DNA from: UBA4742 sp037138595
GTDB lineage: Bacteria > Actinomycetota > Acidimicrobiia > Acidimicrobiales > Acidimicrobilacustridaceae
Reading direction: 5' to 3'
NCBI GenBank assembly: GCA_037138595.1
Contig: JBAXIB010000032.1
Coordinates: 1 to 20,584, forward strand
DNA length: 20,584 nt
Shown here: positions 1 through 7,417 of the stretch, in pieces
How the letters are laid out: each line of letters begins with the position of its first letter
Position numbering within the stretch: position 1 is the first letter of the stretch
The notes under the pieces: generated by a model
What the model saw: the letters and a program-made list of their open reading frames with translations, nothing else
Database searches by the model: none
Told to the model about the DNA's origin: nothing
Made by a program: the position numbers and the translations under genes

Positions 1-46
1 ACTTTTAATCCCAAGGTGCCGGGTTCGAGCCCCGGGCGGCCTACCA
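1..46 (+). tRNA. tRNA-Lys (UUU), 3' part only
   Basis: The window opens inside a tRNA gene. Bases 2-8 form a seven-base anticodon loop (C-T-TTT-A-A), giving anticodon UUU and hence lysine. A TTCGAGC T-loop at 24-30 is closed by a five-pair stem (CCGGG with CCCGG). The 3' acceptor strand GCGGCCT, discriminator A and an encoded CCA (44-46) follow. The 5' half (acceptor, D arm, 5' anticodon stem) lies outside the window. The 3' ends of tRNA genes are common integration sites, but no integrase or repeated tRNA end is seen here. Confidence 0.92.
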
Positions 47-93
47 GCAAGTACAAGGAATCGCAGCACTTCGCGGCCGAGCAAATTGAAGAT

Positions 94-119
94 GCCAGCA
101 TGGCCCGGGTCGTGCTGGC
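94..119. terminator. Hairpin between tRNA-Lys and the SRPBCC gene
   Basis: GCCAGCA (94-100) pairs perfectly with TGCTGGC (113-119). The stem continues inward through T-G, G-C, G-T and C-G pairs to a CCGG loop, giving about 11 pairs. It lies between the plus-strand tRNA and the end of the minus-strand SRPBCC gene, where a bidirectional terminator would be useful. No T tract follows on either strand, so the terminator role is inferred from position and stem strength. Confidence 0.4.
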
Positions 120-150
120 CGCCACCAACGGACCAACGTAACGACAGACC

Positions 151-624
151 TCAGGTGATTGTCGCGAGATACTCATCGAAGCAAACAAAACTCGCTTCCA
201 TTCCCGCCATCGCTTCGGGACTTCGATAGGCAGCGGGGACCTTCGATTGGCGCGTAACGGTCTTGGTTCGACCGCCCCCGATATCGATGAATTCGATCGA
301 AGTTGTCATACCGTCGACTTCTCCCGATTCGCGAAATGCCAAAAAGTTTGGCGGATCAAGCTCGGTGTACACCCCTAGATTTGGGTATTCCTCACCGGTC
401 GCGTCGTTCACCATCACCGTCTCGAATACGCCGCCAACGCGCAATTCAATAGTGATGTTTTCGAGTGGCGTCGACATGCCCGGAGGACCAAAAAACTCGC
501 AGAGGTGCTCAGGAGTTGTCATGGCCTCGAATACCAGCGCATAAGGCGCATCAAAGACTCGTTCAAAAACCACTTCACCAAGTGCGTCATCGTCGTCGCT
601 GGTAGTGGTCGTCGTGGTACTCAC
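151..624 (-). CDS. SRPBCC (AHSA1/YndB-like) domain protein
   Basis: A protein of about 157 residues of the START-like SRPBCC superfamily, closest in look to the AHSA1/YndB group. The helix-grip fold binds small hydrophobic ligands, and the true ligand is unknown. Family features are an opening strand ending FERVFDAP, then the helix LVFEAMTTPEHL, FFGPPG, a strand with GGVFETVM, and a C-terminal helix around EAMAGMEASFVCFDEYL. The reading frame opens with a TTG at 642, but GTG at 624 has an AAAGGA Shine-Dalgarno nine bases upstream and is preferred. The N-terminus is low complexity (six Thr, then four Asp). It lies 63 bases downstream of the ABC ATPase on the same strand, so it may be the last gene of that transcript; nothing in the fold ties it to transport. 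Family is confident, function is not. Confidence 0.85.
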   Translation of the reverse strand: MSTTTTTTSDDDDALGEVVFERVFDAPYALVFEAMTTPEHLCEFFGPPGMSTPLENITIELRVGGVFETVMVNDATGEEYPNLGVYTELDPPNFLAFRESGEVDGMTTSIEFIDIGGGRTKTVTRQSKVPAAYRSPEAMAGMEASFVCFDEYLATIT

Positions 625-633
625 AGCATGTCG

Positions 634-639
634 TCCTTT
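634..639 (-). promoter_or_regulatory. Ribosome binding site fixing the SRPBCC start at GTG 624
   Basis: AAAGGA on the minus strand lies nine bases before GTG 624. The upstream TTG at 642 lies before this site and has no comparable motif. Confidence 0.6.
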
Positions 640-687
640 CAAGTCAACTGTCGGTATTTTCGACGCTGCATTTTCGCCAATAGGGGT

Positions 688-1362
688 CTAACCCGGCTGC
701 AATGTCCCGTCGACGATAGTCAGCACACGGTCCGCGTAATGGGTCATGCGCATGTCGTGGGTGACGATGACCGCGGCGGTGTCGCGGGCGCGCACTTCAC
801 TCACGATGAGTTCCATAACTTGCTCACCCAACTTCGTGTCAAGCGCGGAAGTTGGCTCGTCAATCAATACCAACGCTGGCTCATTCATGAATGCTCGACC
901 CACGGCTACCCGCTGACGTTCACCGCCCGACAACTGTCCCGGCAAGTTCGCCTTGCGGTTTTCAAGACCGAGTTCGCCAAGTAACTGATCGGCACGCGCG
1001 GTGGCCTTCTTTTTATCTCGGCGATCAAAGTCCGCCACAACCAACAGGTTTTCACGTGCGGTCAGGAAAGGAACGAGGTTCACGTTTTGAAAAACGAAAC
1101 CAACGCTCTCGCGTCGAAAGGCCGTCAGTTGCTTCGGGTCATAACCGCTGATCTCATCATTTGCCACCATGACGTGACCCTCCGATGGCGACAGCAGTCC
1201 GCCAGCAATCGACAACAACGTAGTTTTGCCGGAACCCGATGGCCCGACGAGAGCCACGATTTCAGCATCACCGACGTCAAGAGACGCGTAATCGAGGGCG
1301 ACAATTTCGTCTTCGCCCGACTGATACACCTTGCGAACATTTTCAAGCTTGAGAGCAGACAT
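688..1362 (-). CDS. ABC transporter ATP-binding protein, MacB/LolD type
   Basis: Cytoplasmic ATPase that should power the two FtsX-like permeases encoded just upstream. All motifs are present (numbered from the GTG at 1368): Walker A GPSGSGKTT at 42-50, Q-loop Gln94, signature LSGGERQ at 146-152, Walker B VLIDEP at 167-172, D-loop SALD, and switch His204. Its size of about 224 residues is normal for stand-alone MacB/LolD-class ATPases. The frame can start at GTG 1368 or ATG 1362; an AGGTG motif sits just before the ATG, so ATG is preferred. The gap from the preceding permease stop is about 12 bases, as expected in an operon. Substrate is unknown: no MacA-like adaptor or lipoprotein-sorting gene is visible. 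Confidence 0.95.
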   Translation of the reverse strand: MSALKLENVRKVYQSGEDEIVALDYASLDVGDAEIVALVGPSGSGKTTLLSIAGGLLSPSEGHVMVANDEISGYDPKQLTAFRRESVGFVFQNVNLVPFLTARENLLVVADFDRRDKKKATARADQLLGELGLENRKANLPGQLSGGERQRVAVGRAFMNEPALVLIDEPTSALDTKLGEQVMELIVSEVRARDTAAVIVTHDMRMTHYADRVLTIVDGTLQPG

Positions 1363-1374
1363 TTGCACCTAGTT

Positions 1375-2475
1375 TCAACTTATTGCGGACGCGGGATCGA
1401 CTCGAATAACCCGACGTAACGAAATCGTCGAACCAACGAACGACATAACAACAAGCCCCACTGCAACTTGCACGCCGCGCGACAGCGTGAGTGAGATCGG
1501 GACCTGAGCTGGAATAAACAAACTTGCAAGGACGGCAACCACGGCGCCGACTACAAACGCGATCGTCGTGATCACGATCGCTTGACTCATTACCTGAATG
1601 AAAATCTGTCGACTCGAAGCACCCATCGCTTTGAATACCGCATACATGCCAATGCGTTCAAGAGTCAGTAACGCAAAGAACAACGCGACGACCAACGCGG
1701 CAACAAAAAATGTCGTATAGATGATCGAGTTAAACGTGGCGCGTTGTTCCTTGATGCCAGGCAGCGAATTGACCGCCTCGGATCGCGTCACGGTTCGGGT
1801 TGTTGCACTCGTCGCCGAATCGATTGCGGCGGCAACTTCGCTTGGATTCGCGCCGGTTTCGGTAACGACCGTGAGTGCTTGAAACGTGCCCGGCGCGAGC
1901 ACTGCGTCAGGACGGGCCGACGCCACTACCGCCCGCCAGGTATCGACATTTCCCCAGAGCCCGCCTTGCAACAAGAAGTTCGTGTCGCTCACCCAACCGA
2001 TCACCGCCACCGGATAATGCTGAGGCCCCACCAACAATGACTGGCCGACGGCAACGCCGACTGCCTGCAAACTTCGATCGGCATAGACCTCGCCGAGTGT
2101 TGAAGGCGGCGCCGGTACACCCTTCGGCGGGAGTTCATAACCGAAGAGTGCGACGCTGGCGTCCGCGGCTTGACCTGGTACTGCGGCACCCAACAACCCG
2201 ACGCCGATGCCACCTACTTCGTTGACGCCAGGAACTTGCTGCACCTCGGCGATCGTTTTCGGACCGATCCGGGATCGCACCAATGAAAGTTTGGCCTCGG
2301 ATGAATAGACCAACAGTTCGCCCGGCTGAGCTCGCAGTGCACCGGTTGAGCCGTTGTAGAGACCATCAAGCAGGCCTCCTAACACCAACAACAGCAGGGT
2401 CAGTAACACCAACGCTATTGCCGCGGGGGCGAAACGACCAGGCCGCCGCCGAAGCTCAATGAAGGCGATTCTCAT
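1375..2475 (-). CDS. ABC transporter permease, FtsX/MacB-like (second copy)
   Basis: Membrane permease of 366 residues. It has one N-terminal transmembrane segment (about 15-38), a large extracytoplasmic domain (about 40-245) and three C-terminal segments forming an FtsX-like domain, ending with RVIRVDPASAIS; the R-x-x-P-x-x-A tail is typical of the family. ATG at 2475 overlaps the stop of the upstream permease by four bases (ATGA), implying translational coupling. It is clearly related to its neighbour: after the first helix both read N-x-S/F-TGAL-x-x-Q, then VYSSEAK-x-SL here against VYSAEARQSL there. The pair probably forms a heterodimer with the ATPase. MacB-type exporters couple ATP hydrolysis to work outside the membrane rather than classic transport; the substrate here is unknown. 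Confidence 0.92.
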   Translation of the reverse strand: MRIAFIELRRRPGRFAPAAIALVLLTLLLLVLGGLLDGLYNGSTGALRAQPGELLVYSSEAKLSLVRSRIGPKTIAEVQQVPGVNEVGGIGVGLLGAAVPGQAADASVALFGYELPPKGVPAPPSTLGEVYADRSLQAVGVAVGQSLLVGPQHYPVAVIGWVSDTNFLLQGGLWGNVDTWRAVVASARPDAVLAPGTFQALTVVTETGANPSEVAAAIDSATSATTRTVTRSEAVNSLPGIKEQRATFNSIIYTTFFVAALVVALFFALLTLERIGMYAVFKAMGASSRQIFIQVMSQAIVITTIAFVVGAVVAVLASLFIPAQVPISLTLSRGVQVAVGLVVMSFVGSTISLRRVIRVDPASAIS

Positions 2476-3599
2476 TGGCCACCACCTAGGCCAGGTCGCG
2501 TCACCGCGTTAACGGGTTCGATTCGCAGCACCCGCCAGATTGAAACCGCGACCCCCATCATCGACAAGACGACGATGATCAAGGTGGAGACAACAAGCGC
2601 ACGAGGATCAATGACCAATGCCAACCCGGTGTTTGACCCCGACGTCGCCGCCACGAGCAAACCGATGGCAATCACCAACGCGATAACCAAAACAAGCGCC
2701 ACTTGTTGAAGCAACCCACGAACCAAATAGCCCGCCGGAGCGCCAACGGCTCGAAGCAAGGTCAATGTTTGTGTTTTCTGAACCGTGAGGATGAGGAAGA
2801 AGAACCCCGTCACCAATGCCACCACTGCAATGGCGAGCGCCAAGACAATGGCGAACGAACTCTGCACCGATGCCACACCGGGAGCATTGGCTACCGCGTC
2901 AGAAAGCGTCATGGCTTCAACCCCGGACACTGACGCATTGATCGACTGAACAACAGTGGCAGCACTTACGCCATCAGCTGGGATGACTGCGACCGCCGAA
3001 GGCAGCACCGCTAACGCGTCAGGGTTGGAGGCGCGTTTCATTGCGGTATAGGTAGCGAAGTTGACGAACAATGTGGGCTGTACCGAGAACTGACTCGCTT
3101 TGGTCAAACCAACGATGGTCACCGAGGCATCACCGGCTGCGGTAGTCACGACGTCGCCAATCTCGAAACCTTTTGCCCGATCTTCCGACGAAGCGACTGC
3201 TTCTCCATCAGCACTCGCGAGTCGACCTTCGACCAACTTAGTTGGCTGACCCGGTTTCCCCGGCTGTGCGCCGATGACTGCGACGTCGACCTGCTCGCCA
3301 GCGGCGACGCACGTCAACGTTGATTCGCCCAACGGGCCTGCTTGGCCAACGCCGTCGATCGCCGCCACCGTCGCCACCGTCGCCGGGGCCACGATGCTGC
3401 CTTCGAGACTTTGGCGAGCCTCAGCGGAATAGACCACCACCGTCGCGGATTGATTTTTCAACGCGCCGGTGAAGCTGTTCAGGAGCGAACTCAACAGCGT
3501 TTGTTGAAAGAAAACCAAAAAGATCAGCAGGCCAATTGCTCCGGCCAGTAACCCGAACCGCAGCCGGGCACGTTTGATCTCACGTTGAGCTATCAGCAC
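2472..3599 (-). CDS. ABC transporter permease, FtsX/MacB-like (first copy)
   Basis: First gene of the exporter operon, 375 residues. It has an N-terminal transmembrane helix (about 15-33), an extracytoplasmic domain with repeated V/A-rich strands (about 40-245), and three C-terminal helices (about 248-272, 293-317, 335-357) ending RVLRIEPVNAVT, the usual FtsX-domain tail. It starts at GTG 3599; a stop codon three codons upstream excludes a longer start, and no strong Shine-Dalgarno is visible. It overlaps the next permease by four bases. It is a diverged paralogue of that permease, consistent with tandem duplication. No substrate can be named. Confidence 0.92.
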   Translation of the reverse strand: MLIAQREIKRARLRFGLLAGAIGLLIFLVFFQQTLLSSLLNSFTGALKNQSATVVVYSAEARQSLEGSIVAPATVATVAAIDGVGQAGPLGESTLTCVAAGEQVDVAVIGAQPGKPGQPTKLVEGRLASADGEAVASSEDRAKGFEIGDVVTTAAGDASVTIVGLTKASQFSVQPTLFVNFATYTAMKRASNPDALAVLPSAVAVIPADGVSAATVVQSINASVSGVEAMTLSDAVANAPGVASVQSSFAIVLALAIAVVALVTGFFFLILTVQKTQTLTLLRAVGAPAGYLVRGLLQQVALVLVIALVIAIGLLVAATSGSNTGLALVIDPRALVVSTLIIVVLSMMGVAVSIWRVLRIEPVNAVTRPGLGGGQ

Positions 3600-3659
3600 G
3601 CTATAACGCTACGCGAATACGCCGCAGCGAGCGAAGCCCGGATGAAAATAGGTCGGGAC

Positions 3660-4751
3660 TTAATGCGACACCAAGGTCAATCCGTCGACGCTGGCATCAG
3701 CGGTTATGCGGTCGGTCAGCGATAGCTCTGCCGCCACCGTCCCCCGCAAGAAATCAATCACAACCGCGTCAATTGCCGCGGCATGAATCGAATCGGTAGC
3801 AGGCGAGAGATGACCGTCTCCGATGCTGGTAAGAAGCCACGCCGGGCCCGGCCAACTCGCGAACAGCTCCATCGTATGGGCGGGGACATTGACACGATCG
3901 GCACCGCCAGTAATTGCCAACAACGATGAACCGGCCATACGTCCTGCCGCGGTAATTCCTGCTGCGGGGACGGGATTGGCTGAAAACGCCACCACTCCCG
4001 AGATATCGGCCGGTTGGATGGCTGCTCGCACGCCCGGAGCAACGGAACATCCATCAGAGCCGAGCACAGCGAAAGCAGCGGCGGTCGCACCATCAGACTG
4101 ACCAACCAGACCGATCCGTCCCGCTTTGACGAGTCCCTTCATGCTCTCAGTACCGACCGAGTCGGTTACGACTCCGATTCCATCTCCCGAAGCTCCCAGT
4201 AATTGGCTCGCAACAAATCGCAGATCGCAGGGCTCCTGTTGCAAGTCGTGCTCATCGGGTTGACCGGCGAGTTGCGTCGATGACCCGGGGAACTCTGGTG
4301 CCGCTACGACAAACCCAGCCGCGGCGATCGTGTCGAGTAACGCGGAATACGCATCGGTCGAGATGTTAAATCCATGGCCGAAAACCACCAGCGGCCACGG
4401 CCCACTACCGATTGCTGGGTGGCGAATGGTAGTGCGGAACTCGCGCTTGATCGACCTCGGTACTGGTGGCCGGGCGATGGTTGGCCGACTGGTGTCAACA
4501 AATACCATCACCGAACGTGTGACCGGGCTCGTTGAGGTCGTAATCGAGGTAAGAGTGGTGGTTTCGACCGGCATCATCGAAGGGACCAAGTTCGGGTCGG
4601 AGGTAACAGGAATCGTCGACATAACGGAATCGCCATCGGGCTGCGTGAATGCGCACGATGCAGATCCAAACCACAAGCCGACCAACAAGACGCCCAACAA
4701 ACCAACCGCGGCGAGCCGACTGAACCCAAACAACGACCTTCGGAGCATCAT
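3660..4751 (-). CDS. Exported alpha/beta hydrolase
   Basis: A 363-residue hydrolase with an export signal: positive start (MMLRRSLFGFSR), hydrophobic stretch about 13-28, then GSASC-A. Cys33 might be lipidated, but the residue three before it is Ser, so the lipobox is poor. Residues 45-80 are Thr/Ser/Pro-rich, a likely extracellular linker. The hydrolase domain shows oxyanion HG at 126-127, nucleophile motif GQSDG with Ser219, probable acid Asp285 (GGADRVNVP) and probable base His314 (GDGHLS), the order seen in PAF-acetylhydrolase/dienelactone-hydrolase-like enzymes. It begins at ATG 4751 (a second ATG follows at once), 77 bases after the DUF929 gene on the same strand. Cys175 and Cys235 could form a disulfide, so it is a possible client of the neighbouring redox pair; that is inference. 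The natural ester substrate is unknown. Confidence 0.85.
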   Translation of the reverse strand: MMLRRSLFGFSRLAAVGLLGVLLVGLWFGSASCAFTQPDGDSVMSTIPVTSDPNLVPSMMPVETTTLTSITTSTSPVTRSVMVFVDTSRPTIARPPVPRSIKREFRTTIRHPAIGSGPWPLVVFGHGFNISTDAYSALLDTIAAAGFVVAAPEFPGSSTQLAGQPDEHDLQQEPCDLRFVASQLLGASGDGIGVVTDSVGTESMKGLVKAGRIGLVGQSDGATAAAFAVLGSDGCSVAPGVRAAIQPADISGVVAFSANPVPAAGITAAGRMAGSSLLAITGGADRVNVPAHTMELFASWPGPAWLLTSIGDGHLSPATDSIHAAAIDAVVIDFLRGTVAAELSLTDRITADASVDGLTLVSH

Positions 4752-4828
4752 GGCATCGACTGTTTCATCAAACGTGCCAGATGATGCGAACCGACCAACT
4801 CGGCGATACCAGACTCACGCCAAAGCAC

Positions 4829-5707
4829 TCAGCGCGGCGACTGTGCCTTGATGACACCTTCAAGGTCAGCAATCACCGGAACCGAACACACCTGGGTGGG
4901 CTGGTTGTTCGTCAGTAAGCAGATCGTCGCGGTCATCATGTTGGCTGAACCCAAGACACCTTGAGCGATGGCCCCCGAAGGCGTGGACAACGCGCTGACA
5001 ATTTGTGCGGCTGATTTTCCAGTGAGGACGCCCGGCGAGTAGCTGGCACCGGCGATCAAATACTGACCGCCGAAGTCCATGAATGGGAACGACCCTTGGG
5101 GACTATTGGTTTTGAACGCGGCTTCCTGCGAAGGACTAAGCACATCAAGTGCCTTGTGCACGCCGTCGAATAGTTCGACGCCATCAAACCCGACATATGG
5201 ACTCGAATAGGTCGAACCGTGGAACGTGAAGGTAGGCGTATTCGGAAATGGTTCCGGCGCCGCACCGGAAGTGGCAAGCGCGAGATTAGTGAAGGTTCCA
5301 AACCGAGATAATGCCTGCACCATTGCCCAACGTTGCGCCGCGCAATAGGGACAGAACTCGCCACCCACGTACAACACCAGAGGCAGGCCATCCTTTGTCA
5401 GAGCCGGACCAGCAATCGGCACCGGGGCTTTGATGTCGACACCAGGCCGGACAGCGGCGACAACATCGGCAGGCACCGCGACGACGGAATCAATAATCGA
5501 ACTCGGATTGCTTACTGGAGTCGTTCCTGCAGTGTTAGTCCCGCCATCAGAACCTCGCGTTGACACCACTGCTATCACCAGCGCCAGGGTGACCACCGCA
5601 GCAATTGCCACCATGATCCACGTCGCTCGACGACGATTCGAATTCGGCGAAGCGGCACCGCGCCCCGATGACGCTGCTGAAACTTTTGGGTTGGAAGACT
5701 TGGCCAT
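4829..5707 (-). CDS. DUF929 family thioredoxin-like protein, membrane anchored
   Basis: About 292 residues. A polar, Ser-rich cytoplasmic N-terminus leads into one transmembrane helix (about 30-49), a Thr/Ser/Pro linker and an extracytoplasmic thioredoxin-like domain. The active site reads GGEFCPYCAAQRWAMVQALSRFGTF, split here as GGEF-CPYC-AAQRW with Cys119 and Cys122; this and the later TFTFHGSTYSSPYVGF block are the hallmarks of DUF929. Two further cysteines near the C-terminus (in TICLL and QVCSVP) may form a structural disulfide. The frame opens at TTG 5710, but ATG 5707 forms a TGATG junction with the dsbB-like stop, with AGG upstream, and is preferred. Adjacency to DsbB suggests a DsbA-like dithiol oxidase or isomerase acting outside the membrane; the family has no firmly established reaction known to me. 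Confidence 0.9.
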   Translation of the reverse strand: MAKSSNPKVSAASSGRGAASPNSNRRRATWIMVAIAAVVTLALVIAVVSTRGSDGGTNTAGTTPVSNPSSIIDSVVAVPADVVAAVRPGVDIKAPVPIAGPALTKDGLPLVLYVGGEFCPYCAAQRWAMVQALSRFGTFTNLALATSGAAPEPFPNTPTFTFHGSTYSSPYVGFDGVELFDGVHKALDVLSPSQEAAFKTNSPQGSFPFMDFGGQYLIAGASYSPGVLTGKSAAQIVSALSTPSGAIAQGVLGSANMMTATICLLTNNQPTQVCSVPVIADLEGVIKAQSPR

Positions 5708-6297
5708 CAATTGCCTGCCTGACTAGTTGAGTTTGCCGATCGAGAGTCCGGATTTCGGGCCGCGGCACTTGTTGTCCGGGCCAGGAGCAACATCACCATG
5801 ATGAACGAAAAGGCGGCGAGTGCCATAAACGGCAACGAAACAAATCCGAACTGCCAGACATAGCGGGTCGTGCACGGCACCGTGGTCGAACAGAATGTCG
5901 CTTGCTCCGGAAACGCTTGAAGCTGGGTGTGGTACACCGAGATCGCCGCGCCGATCGCCGACAACGGCACGGCATACACCCAGATCCAGCGATCATTTCG
6001 AAGAGCGGCAATAAGTAAAATCAATGCCAGCGGATACATCGCGATGCGCTGAAACCAGCACAATTCGCATGGGACATACTCGGCGATTTGGGAGTAATAC
6101 AGGCTTCCGAGGGTCGTGCCCATCGCTACGATCCACGCCAACCAGATGGCGATTCGGCTGACGTCGGAAATCCACGCCGCTGCCGGTGATGAAGGGCGAA
6201 ACCTGTCGATCACCAACAACGCGATCCCCATTGCCGTCCCCAAAAGGCACAGCAATGCAAGGATCGCAAAGAACGTGGAGGCGGTCGCAGTTGTCAT
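5707..6297 (-). CDS. DsbB/BdbC family disulfide bond formation protein
   Basis: A 196-residue integral membrane quinone oxidoreductase. The signature CELCWFQR carries the redox pair Cys77/Cys80, and the second extracytoplasmic loop carries Cys136 and Cys142 (ATFCSTTVPC). Helices lie at about 9-30, 49-69, 86-99, 105-123 and 150-172, so it has one N-terminal helix more than the four-helix DsbB core. DsbB proteins pass electrons from a thioredoxin-like partner to quinone; the coupled downstream DUF929 protein is the obvious partner. ATG at 6297 is the first gene of the minus-strand unit and diverges from the exported helical protein. No strong Shine-Dalgarno is seen. The C-terminal tail (Ser/Ala/Asn-rich) is probably disordered. 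Confidence 0.93.
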   Translation of the reverse strand: MTTATASTFFAILALLCLLGTAMGIALLVIDRFRPSSPAAAWISDVSRIAIWLAWIVAMGTTLGSLYYSQIAEYVPCELCWFQRIAMYPLALILLIAALRNDRWIWVYAVPLSAIGAAISVYHTQLQAFPEQATFCSTTVPCTTRYVWQFGFVSLPFMALAAFSFIMVMLLLARTTSAAARNPDSRSANSTSQAGN

Positions 6298-6331
6298 AGG
6301 GACACGGTTGATCGTACCGGCAGGTTGCCCA

Positions 6332-6359
6332 TTGCTTGCCGCAGCAATTGCCCTAGAGT
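6332..6359 (+). promoter_or_regulatory. Candidate sigma-70-type promoter for the exported helical protein
   Basis: TTGCTT (6332-6337) and TAGAGT (6354-6359) are spaced by 16 bases in the divergent 147-base gap, about 85 bases before GTG 6445. Matches to the consensus are only moderate and there is no other support. Confidence 0.25.
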
Positions 6360-6433
6360 AAATGTCGCCGTCTCAAGCGCAATGCAGGTAGCAACCCGGA
6401 CCGCGCGCATGTTCACTCGCTTTGACCGATCTG

Positions 6434-6439
6434 AAGGAG
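6434..6439 (+). promoter_or_regulatory. Ribosome binding site fixing the start at GTG 6445
   Basis: AAGGAG lies five bases before GTG 6445, which begins a textbook signal peptide. The frame is open upstream to about 6325, but that extension would put 40 residues before the signal sequence, so the upstream starts are rejected. Confidence 0.85.
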
Positions 6440-6444
6440 TTCCC

Positions 6445-6909
6445 GTGAAAAAGAACCGGTTAGCCGTTGGGCTACTTTCCTTTGCACTGATCGGTGGCGG
6501 AGTCGCGTTCGTGGTTGAAATAGGCGGACCGGCTACTGCCGCCGAAACCGCCACATCAGTCGTAACCCATCATTCACTCCCTCGAGTGAGCGCAGCGGAA
6601 CGAGCGAAGGCTCGTCGAGCGGAAATCGCTAAAGAGATCGCCGCCGCGCTTGGCATATCGGTCAGTGACCTGCACGCCGCGGTCAAAAATGGGCAGTCGT
6701 TGATTCAAATCGCCAAGGCCCATGCCGTTGACCCTCAGGAAATCGCCAACATCATGATCGCCAAAGCAAACGCCCGAGTCGACAAGGCGTTAGCACATGG
6801 CCGTATCGACCAGGCACAAGCCGACAAAGGGAAGGCTTGGGTAGTGAAGTCCGTCGAGCGGAAAATGAATCATCAGGTCACCGTGAAGGCGTCCGATTCG
6901 GGCAACTGA
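6445..6909 (+). CDS. Small exported helical protein (LysM/HTH-like helical repeat)
   Basis: A 154-residue exported protein. The signal peptide runs MKKNRLAVGLLSFALIGGG to a likely cleavage at ATAAE (about residue 33). The mature part is basic, Ala-rich and helical: AERAKARRAEIAKEIAAALGIS, then a short helical domain with LHAAVKNGQSLIQIAKAHAVDP followed by ANARVDKALAHGRIDQAQADKG. This pattern (ALGIS-x-x-L, then G-x-SL-x-x-IA-x-x-x-x-VDP) recurs in many actinobacterial exported proteins of unknown role and slightly resembles LysM, but is not clear LysM. The Shine-Dalgarno AAGGAG precedes the GTG start. It is followed after 61 bases by the usp gene, with three 13-base repeats between. Function is unknown; an envelope role is inferred only from export. 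Confidence 0.82.
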   Translation: MKKNRLAVGLLSFALIGGGVAFVVEIGGPATAAETATSVVTHHSLPRVSAAERAKARRAEIAKEIAAALGISVSDLHAAVKNGQSLIQIAKAHAVDPQEIANIMIAKANARVDKALAHGRIDQAQADKGKAWVVKSVERKMNHQVTVKASDSGN

Positions 6910-6920
6910 TCCACGCCGCG

Positions 6921-6959
6921 CAACCGATCAGACCAACCGATCAGACCAACCGATCAGAC
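6921..6959 (+). repeat. Three perfect 13-base direct repeats before the usp gene
   Basis: The unit CAACCGATCAGAC occurs three times head to tail at 6921-6933, 6934-6946 and 6947-6959, ending 11 bases before the ATG of the UspA-type gene and next to its AGGA Shine-Dalgarno. Each unit contains GATC. A CTGATC at 6906-6911 could pair with GATCAG in any unit. Confidence 0.9.
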
Positions 6960-6970
6960 GAGGAACTGAA

Positions 6971-7417
6971 ATGGGCGAATTGCTTGTCTGCGTCGACTTC
7001 TCTGATGCGAGCGACCGCGTCATAACCGCGGCGGTACGACTCGCGGCGAGTACCAACCTGACCTTGCGAGTCATCCATGTCGCAGCGTCGGAATCTGAAC
7101 TCGCCGGCTACGACAACGAATCCTTTGAAGCAACAACACCCGACAAGCGCGCCGGGGCGTTACGCGATGAACACGCGACGCTCGAAGCGATCACCGATCG
7201 ACTCCGCACCGCTGGCATTGATGCCGCTGACCCAGCCATTGTCATGGGACACACCGCCAAGGAAATCGTTCGCCTCGCGCACGACTCTGACGCCGAATTG
7301 ATCATGGTTGGATCGCATGGCCACGGGGGTATCCATCATTTGTTGGTCGGCAGCGTGACCGAAGATCTTCTCCGCCACTCGTCGGTGCCGGTCATCGTTG
7401 TGCCGGTCAGGCAATGA
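6971..7417 (+). CDS. Universal stress protein, UspA family (ATP-binding type)
   Basis: A single-domain cytoplasmic USP of 148 residues. The nucleotide-binding signature G-x2-G-x9-G-S is complete at Gly114, Gly117, Gly127 and Ser128 (GSHGHGG ... VGSV), and the first strand ends LLVCVDFSD with Asp9, so it belongs to the ATP-binding (UspFG/MJ0577-like) type. Such proteins act as stress-linked nucleotide sensors rather than enzymes. The ATG at 6971 has an AGGA Shine-Dalgarno about six bases upstream. The stop overlaps the start of the P-type ATPase gene (ATGA), so the two are co-translated. A role in sensing ATP or stress for that pump is an inference from this coupling. Confidence 0.95.
   Translation: MGELLVCVDFSDASDRVITAAVRLAASTNLTLRVIHVAASESELAGYDNESFEATTPDKRAGALRDEHATLEAITDRLRTAGIDAADPAIVMGHTAKEIVRLAHDSDAELIMVGSHGHGGIHHLLVGSVTEDLLRHSSVPVIVVPVRQ

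Noticed and set aside
3600..3659. Possible terminator between the hydrolase and permease genes
   Set aside because: Only a short CCCG/CGGG pairing with bulges is visible; too weak to call.
6921..6959. Possible CRISPR or origin iterons from the 13-base repeats
   Set aside because: Units are head to tail with no spacers, too short for CRISPR, and no replication initiator gene is nearby.
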